Below, piece by piece: positions 60,884 through 64,000 of a stretch of 64,000 nucleotides of DNA. Source of the DNA: Micromonospora sp. U21 (GTDB lineage Bacteria; Actinomycetota; Actinomycetes; Mycobacteriales; Micromonosporaceae); the NCBI RefSeq assembly GCF_018070045.1, contig NZ_JAGPYK010000008.1:62001-126000 (forward strand), written 5' to 3'. Position numbers and translations under genes: made by a program. The notes below the pieces were generated by a model. It made no database searches and was not told where the DNA came from. It saw only the letters and a program-made list of their open reading frames with translations. The first letter of the stretch is position 1; every line of letters begins with the position of its first letter.

Positions 60884-60890
60884 TTCCGGC

Positions 60891-61409
60891 ATGACCGAGC
60901 ACCCCTCCGCCGCTCCGACCGGCAAGCCGACGTCGTACTCCCGCGTCACCCTCAGCAAGATCATGACCGCCGTCGACGTGAACCTCTACGGCACTGTGCA
61001 CGGCGGAGTTCTGATGAAGTTCGTCGATGATGTGGCGGGTGCCGCAGCCGCCCGGCACAGCGGCGGGACCGCGGTGACCGCGGCGATCGACGAGATCGTC
61101 TTCTCCGAGGCGGTCCGGGTCGGCGACCTGGTGCACGCGCACGCCCAGGTGAACTGGACCGGGCAGACCTCGATGGAGGTGGGCGTGCGGGTGGTCGCCG
61201 AACGGTGGGACTCGGCCGAGGACGCGCCGGTCCGGGTGGCCACCGCGTACCTGGTCTTCGTCGGGGTGGACGTGGGCGGGGCGCCGCGGACGGTCCGCCC
61301 GGTGCTCCCGGAGACGCCGGAGGACGAGCGCCGGTACCGGGAGGCCGAGATCCGCCGGGCGCACCGCCTCGCCCGCCGCCGCGCCATCCAGGCGCACCGC
61401 GCCGGCTGA
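60891..61409 (+). CDS. Acyl-CoA thioesterase, hotdog fold
   Basis: A 172-residue thioesterase of the cytosolic YciA/ACOT type. The hotdog core shows VNLYGTVHGGVLMKFVDDVAGAAAARHS with the catalytic Asp, AIDEIVFSEAVRVGDLVHAHAQVNWTG and SMEVGVRVVAERW. A basic tail rich in Arg (RRYREAEIRRAHRLARRRA) ends the protein. It hydrolyses acyl-CoA; likely works with the acyl-CoA enzymes nearby. Leaderless start at 60891. A palindromic element follows 6 bases behind the stop. Confidence 0.92.
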   Translation: MTEHPSAAPTGKPTSYSRVTLSKIMTAVDVNLYGTVHGGVLMKFVDDVAGAAAARHSGGTAVTAAIDEIVFSEAVRVGDLVHAHAQVNWTGQTSMEVGVRVVAERWDSAEDAPVRVATAYLVFVGVDVGGAPRTVRPVLPETPEDERRYREAEIRRAHRLARRRAIQAHRAG

Positions 61410-61414
61410 GGTGT

Positions 61415-61493
61415 GTACGGAAGGGCCCCTTATTAACGCCAGTTGTTAATAAGGGGCCCCTGTACCACTCCAGGCGTTAAGAAGGTGCCCTTC
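61415..61493. repeat. GGGGCCCCTTATTAAC palindrome plus third copy
   Basis: Left arm gtacggaagggccccttattaac (61415-61437) and right arm gttaataaggggcccctgtac (61445-61465) pair almost perfectly. A further inverted copy ggcgttaagaaggtgccctt lies at 61473-61492. Core and flank match the 23595-23645 element. It follows the thioesterase stop. Confidence 0.88.
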
Positions 61494-61645
61494 CTTGTTC
61501 CTTCCCACATGGGTGGGTGGGGTGGAGTGTGGGGTGGGCACGCGTCGGTGGCCGTACCCGGTGCGCAGAATGGCGCTTCGAGGTAGGGCAAGATGGCGCC
61601 ACGGCCCATTCACAGTGTCGTGCCGGGCCAGGGGAGGGTGGAGCA

Positions 61646-63628
61646 GTGGGTGACGTGCTGTGGACGCCGCCGGCGGACGTACGCGAGCGGTCCCGGATCG
61701 GTGGCTACCTGCGCTGGCTGCGGGAGCACCGCGGGCTGGACTTCGCTGACTACGACGCGCTGTGGCGCTGGTCGGTCACCGACCTGGACGGGTTCTGGCG
61801 CTCCATCTGGGATCACTTCGAGGTGGTCGCGCACACCGCGCCGACCGCCACCCTGGCCGAGCGGGGGATGCCCGGGGCCCGCTGGTTCCCCGGGGCCACG
61901 CTGAACTACGCCGAGAACGTGCTGCGGATGCCGGGGAGGGCCGACGACGACCCGGTCGTGATCGCGCACGGCCAGACCCGGGCGCCGGTCACGCTGACCG
62001 CGGGGGAGCTGCGCGAGCAGGTTCGCCGGGTGGCGGCCGGGCTGCGCCGGTTCGGCGTCACCGCCGGTGACCGGGTGGCGGCGTACGCCCCGAACATTCC
62101 CGAGACGTACGTCCTGCTGCTGGCCACCGCCAGCCTGGGAGCGATCTTCTCCTCCTGCGCGCCCGAGTTCGGCACCCGTAGTGTCACCGACCGCTGGCAG
62201 CAGATCGAGCCGACCGTGCTGGTCGCGGTGGACGGCTACCGGTACGGCGACAAGCCGGTGGACCGCCGCGCCGAGGTCGCCGCCATCCGGGCCGCCCTGC
62301 CGTCGGTGCGGCACACCGTCAGCATCGGCTACCTGGACCCGGTGGGCGACCCTCCGGTGGGCGCGCTGGGCTGGGCCGAGCTGGCCGCGCCCACCGACGA
62401 GCCGCTGGCGTTCACTCCGGTGCCGTTCGACCACCCGCTGTACGTGCTCTACTCCTCGGGCACCACCGGGCTGCCCAAGCCGATCGTGCACGGCCACGGC
62501 GGCATTCTGCTGGAGCACCTGAAGATGCTCGCCCTGCACCACGACCTGGGCCCGGCCGACCGGTTCTTCTGGTTCACCACCACCGGGTGGATGATGTGGA
62601 ACTTCCTGGTCTCCGGCCCGGCGGTGGGCGCGACCATCGTGCTCTTCGACGGCAACCCGGGCCACCCCGACCTGGGTGGGCTGTGGCGGTTGGCGGCGGA
62701 GACCGGCACCACGTACTTCGGCACCTCGGCGCCGTTCCTGCTGGCCTGCCGCAAGGGTGGGCTGGTGCCGCGGGAGGTCGCCGACCTGTCCGCGCTGCGC
62801 GGCGTCGGCTCCACCGGCGCGCCACTGCCCGCCGAGGGCTTCACCTGGGTGTACGAGACCGTCGGCGACGGCCTCCAACTCCAGTCCCTGTCCGGCGGCA
62901 CCGACGTGTGCACCGGTTTCGTCGGCGGGGTGCCGCTGCTGCCGGTGCACGCTGGCGAGATCACCTGCCGGGCGTTGGGCGCCAAGGTGGAGGCTCGCTC
63001 CGCCGACGGCACCCCGGTGATCGGCGAGCTGGGTGAGCTGGTGATCACCGAGCCCATGCCGAGCATGCCGGTGGGCTTCTGGAACGACCCGGACGGCACC
63101 CGCTACCGGGAGGCCTACTTCGACATCTACCCGGGCGTCTGGCGGCACGGCGACTGGATCACCATCAACGACCGGGGCGGCTGCGTGATCACCGGACGCT
63201 CGGACGCCACTCTCAATCGCGGCGGGGTGCGACTCGGCACCGCCGAGTTCTACTCGGTGGTCGAGGGGCTGGACGAGGTGGTCGACTCAGTCGTCGTGCA
63301 CCTGGAGGACGACGAGGGCGGCGCGGGCGAGCTGCTGCTCTTCGTGGTGCTCGCCGAGGGTCTGAAGCTGGACGACCCGATGCGCGCGAAGATCTGCCGC
63401 GAGCTGCGTACGGCGCTGTCCCCCCGGCACGTGCCCGACGAGATCCACCAGGTGCGCGCGGTGCCCCGCACACTGTCGGCGAAGAAGCTGGAGGTCCCGG
63501 TCAAGAAGATTCTCACCGGCACCCCGGTCGACTCGGCGGCCGCGAAGGGCGCTCTGGCCAATCCCGAGTCCCTGACGGCCTTCGCCGCGTTCGCCCAGCG
63601 CCGAGCCACCGACAACACGCCCGCCTGA
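61646..63628 (+). CDS. Acetoacetyl-CoA synthetase
   Basis: Adenylate-forming enzyme of 660 residues that activates acetoacetate to acetoacetyl-CoA. N-terminal LWTPPADVRERSRIGGYLRW, WFPGATLNYAENVL, the phosphate loop LYSSGTTGLPKPIVHGHGG, FFWFTTTGWMMWNFLVSG, LSGGTDVCTGFVGG, and the C-terminal lysine region TLSAKKLEVPVKKIL. The length and motifs are those of acetoacetate-CoA ligase and not of acetyl-CoA synthetase. GTG at 61646 follows ggggagg by 8 bases. Together with the thiolase it suggests acetoacetate use for carbon or lipid supply. Confidence 0.95.
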   Translation: MGDVLWTPPADVRERSRIGGYLRWLREHRGLDFADYDALWRWSVTDLDGFWRSIWDHFEVVAHTAPTATLAERGMPGARWFPGATLNYAENVLRMPGRADDDPVVIAHGQTRAPVTLTAGELREQVRRVAAGLRRFGVTAGDRVAAYAPNIPETYVLLLATASLGAIFSSCAPEFGTRSVTDRWQQIEPTVLVAVDGYRYGDKPVDRRAEVAAIRAALPSVRHTVSIGYLDPVGDPPVGALGWAELAAPTDEPLAFTPVPFDHPLYVLYSSGTTGLPKPIVHGHGGILLEHLKMLALHHDLGPADRFFWFTTTGWMMWNFLVSGPAVGATIVLFDGNPGHPDLGGLWRLAAETGTTYFGTSAPFLLACRKGGLVPREVADLSALRGVGSTGAPLPAEGFTWVYETVGDGLQLQSLSGGTDVCTGFVGGVPLLPVHAGEITCRALGAKVEARSADGTPVIGELGELVITEPMPSMPVGFWNDPDGTRYREAYFDIYPGVWRHGDWITINDRGGCVITGRSDATLNRGGVRLGTAEFYSVVEGLDEVVDSVVVHLEDDEGGAGELLLFVVLAEGLKLDDPMRAKICRELRTALSPRHVPDEIHQVRAVPRTLSAKKLEVPVKKILTGTPVDSAAAKGALANPESLTAFAAFAQRRATDNTPA

Positions 63629-63680
63629 CAGCCCCTGTGTGACGGCTCACTCGTTCACGTAACCCAGGCGTGGCGACCAG

Positions 63681-63779
63681 CCCCCGCCCCGCGCCCAGCC
63701 CCTGCCCCGCGCCCTGCCCCTGCCCCGCGCCCTGCCCCTGCCCCGCGCCCTGCCCCTGCCCCGCGCCCTGCCCCGCGCC
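63681..63779. repeat. 18-bp tandem repeat array
   Basis: Four exact copies of an 18-mer cccctgccccgcgccctg from 63699 to 63770, preceded by one degenerate copy (63681-63698) and followed by a half copy. Extremely C-rich on this strand. It lies between convergent genes and is followed at once by a palindrome. Probably length-variable between strains. Confidence 0.9.
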
Positions 63780-63849
63780 GATCATGGAGTTGTGGTGCCT
63801 GACAAAAAGGGCCCTCCCGCATCAGTTGCCCACCACGACTCCATGATCG
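63779..63849. repeat. GATCATGGAGT palindrome between convergent genes
   Basis: gatcatggagttgtggtg (63780-63797) and caccacgactccatgatc (63831-63848) pair at 17 of 18 positions around a 33-nt loop that contains an A-run and gggccc. The outer end GATC is self-complementary as in the 4102 and 13846 elements. It may terminate the acetoacetyl-CoA synthetase transcript. Confidence 0.85.
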
Positions 63850-63892
63850 ACGCGACCGGGGGACGGGGTCGCGGGGAGGGACCGGGGCGGGG

Positions 63893-64000
63893 TTACGGGA
63901 GCGGGTGGGTCACCTGTTCCGCGTTCAGGCGGGCGGGCAGGTCGGCGGGGGCCAGGTTGGCGCAGAGGACCACGGTGGCGGCCCGGGTCAGGGGGGCCAG
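63893..64000 (-). CDS. 3' end of an unidentified gene, partial
   Basis: A minus-strand frame is open from the window edge to a TAA at 63893, giving a 35-residue C-terminus that includes RAATVVLCANLAPADLPARL and ends VTHPLP. Codon use (C/G third positions) is that of a real gene. The rest lies beyond the window, so no function can be given. It is convergent with the acetoacetyl-CoA synthetase gene. Confidence 0.65.
   Translation of the reverse strand: MAPLTRAATVVLCANLAPADLPARLNAEQVTHPLP

Noticed and set aside
63681..63779. Tandem array as a CRISPR
   Set aside because: Units are contiguous with no spacers and no cas genes are near.
63513..63785. Minus-strand ORF with Gly-Ala-Gly-Gln repeats
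   Set aside because: It is the translation of the 18-bp tandem array; no start signal and it overlaps the acetoacetyl-CoA synthetase gene.

Overview
The window is a continuous stretch of chromosomal core genome from a very GC-rich actinobacterium, most likely a Micromonosporaceae member (Micromonospora or Salinispora type). Pointers are the heavy G/C third positions, many GTG and some TTG starts, a mycothiol-conjugate amidase (mca), a tRNA-Leu(UAA) of the bldA kind paired with almost no TTA codons, and gene order that from memory matches Mycobacterium tuberculosis blocks Rv1020-Rv1026 (mfd, mazG, lipoprotein, eno, FtsB-like, DUF501, ppx), Rv1074c-Rv1084 (thiolase, GDSL esterase, cbs, metB, greA, DUF4307, mca, small membrane protein, DUF255 protein) and Rv3274c-Rv3276c (fadE25, purE, purK). 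I see no prophage, insertion sequence, CRISPR array or biosynthetic cluster.

Layout. 1-14 kb: DNA repair and housekeeping (mfd 3' end, mazG, a DUF885 peptidase-like gene, nudC, eno with the division gene ftsB-like, DUF501 and argA, ppx), with a decayed esterase and a winged-helix regulator cut by an in-frame TAG. 14-16 kb: a PadR regulator and its partner membrane gene, driven by a promoter that carries its own operator-like dyad. 16-22 kb: dienelactone hydrolase, family 5 uracil-DNA glycosylase and a five-gene DUF4129/MoxR/DUF58 operon. 22-31 kb: NDH-2, a large membrane protein, tRNA-Leu, two tandem BI-1/YccA proteins, a thiolase and two tandem GDSL lipases. 31-43 kb: transsulfuration (cbs, metB), threonine deaminase, msrA, RNase Z with an elaborate leader, greA and mca. 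43-51 kb: a GGDEF-EAL protein, a DUF255 protein and purK/purE. 50-64 kb: a 1631-residue SCO7613-type membrane protein, UDP-glucose dehydrogenase, acyl-CoA dehydrogenase, an MFS exporter, a thioesterase and acetoacetyl-CoA synthetase.

Two layers of non-coding structure stand out. First, eight long imperfect palindromes (50-85 bp, at least six sequence families, two families present twice) all sit directly behind gene 3' ends, five of them between convergent genes; a separate direct-repeat element sits on stop/start junctions inside two operons. Second, many genes look leaderless: a TANNNT -10 box ends 6-7 bases before the start codon and no ribosome binding site is present. The most unusual single locus is the leader of RNase Z (34797-35057): its own promoter, a near-perfect 11-nt anti-SD match, a 12-codon ORF in unusual codons, a 10-nt long-range pairing into that ORF and a 13-bp GC hairpin, which together look like an attenuator.

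Starts given below are chosen from ribosome binding sites, leaderless promoters, operon overlaps and family length; where two starts are close I say so. Family assignments are by recognition of motifs and not by database search.
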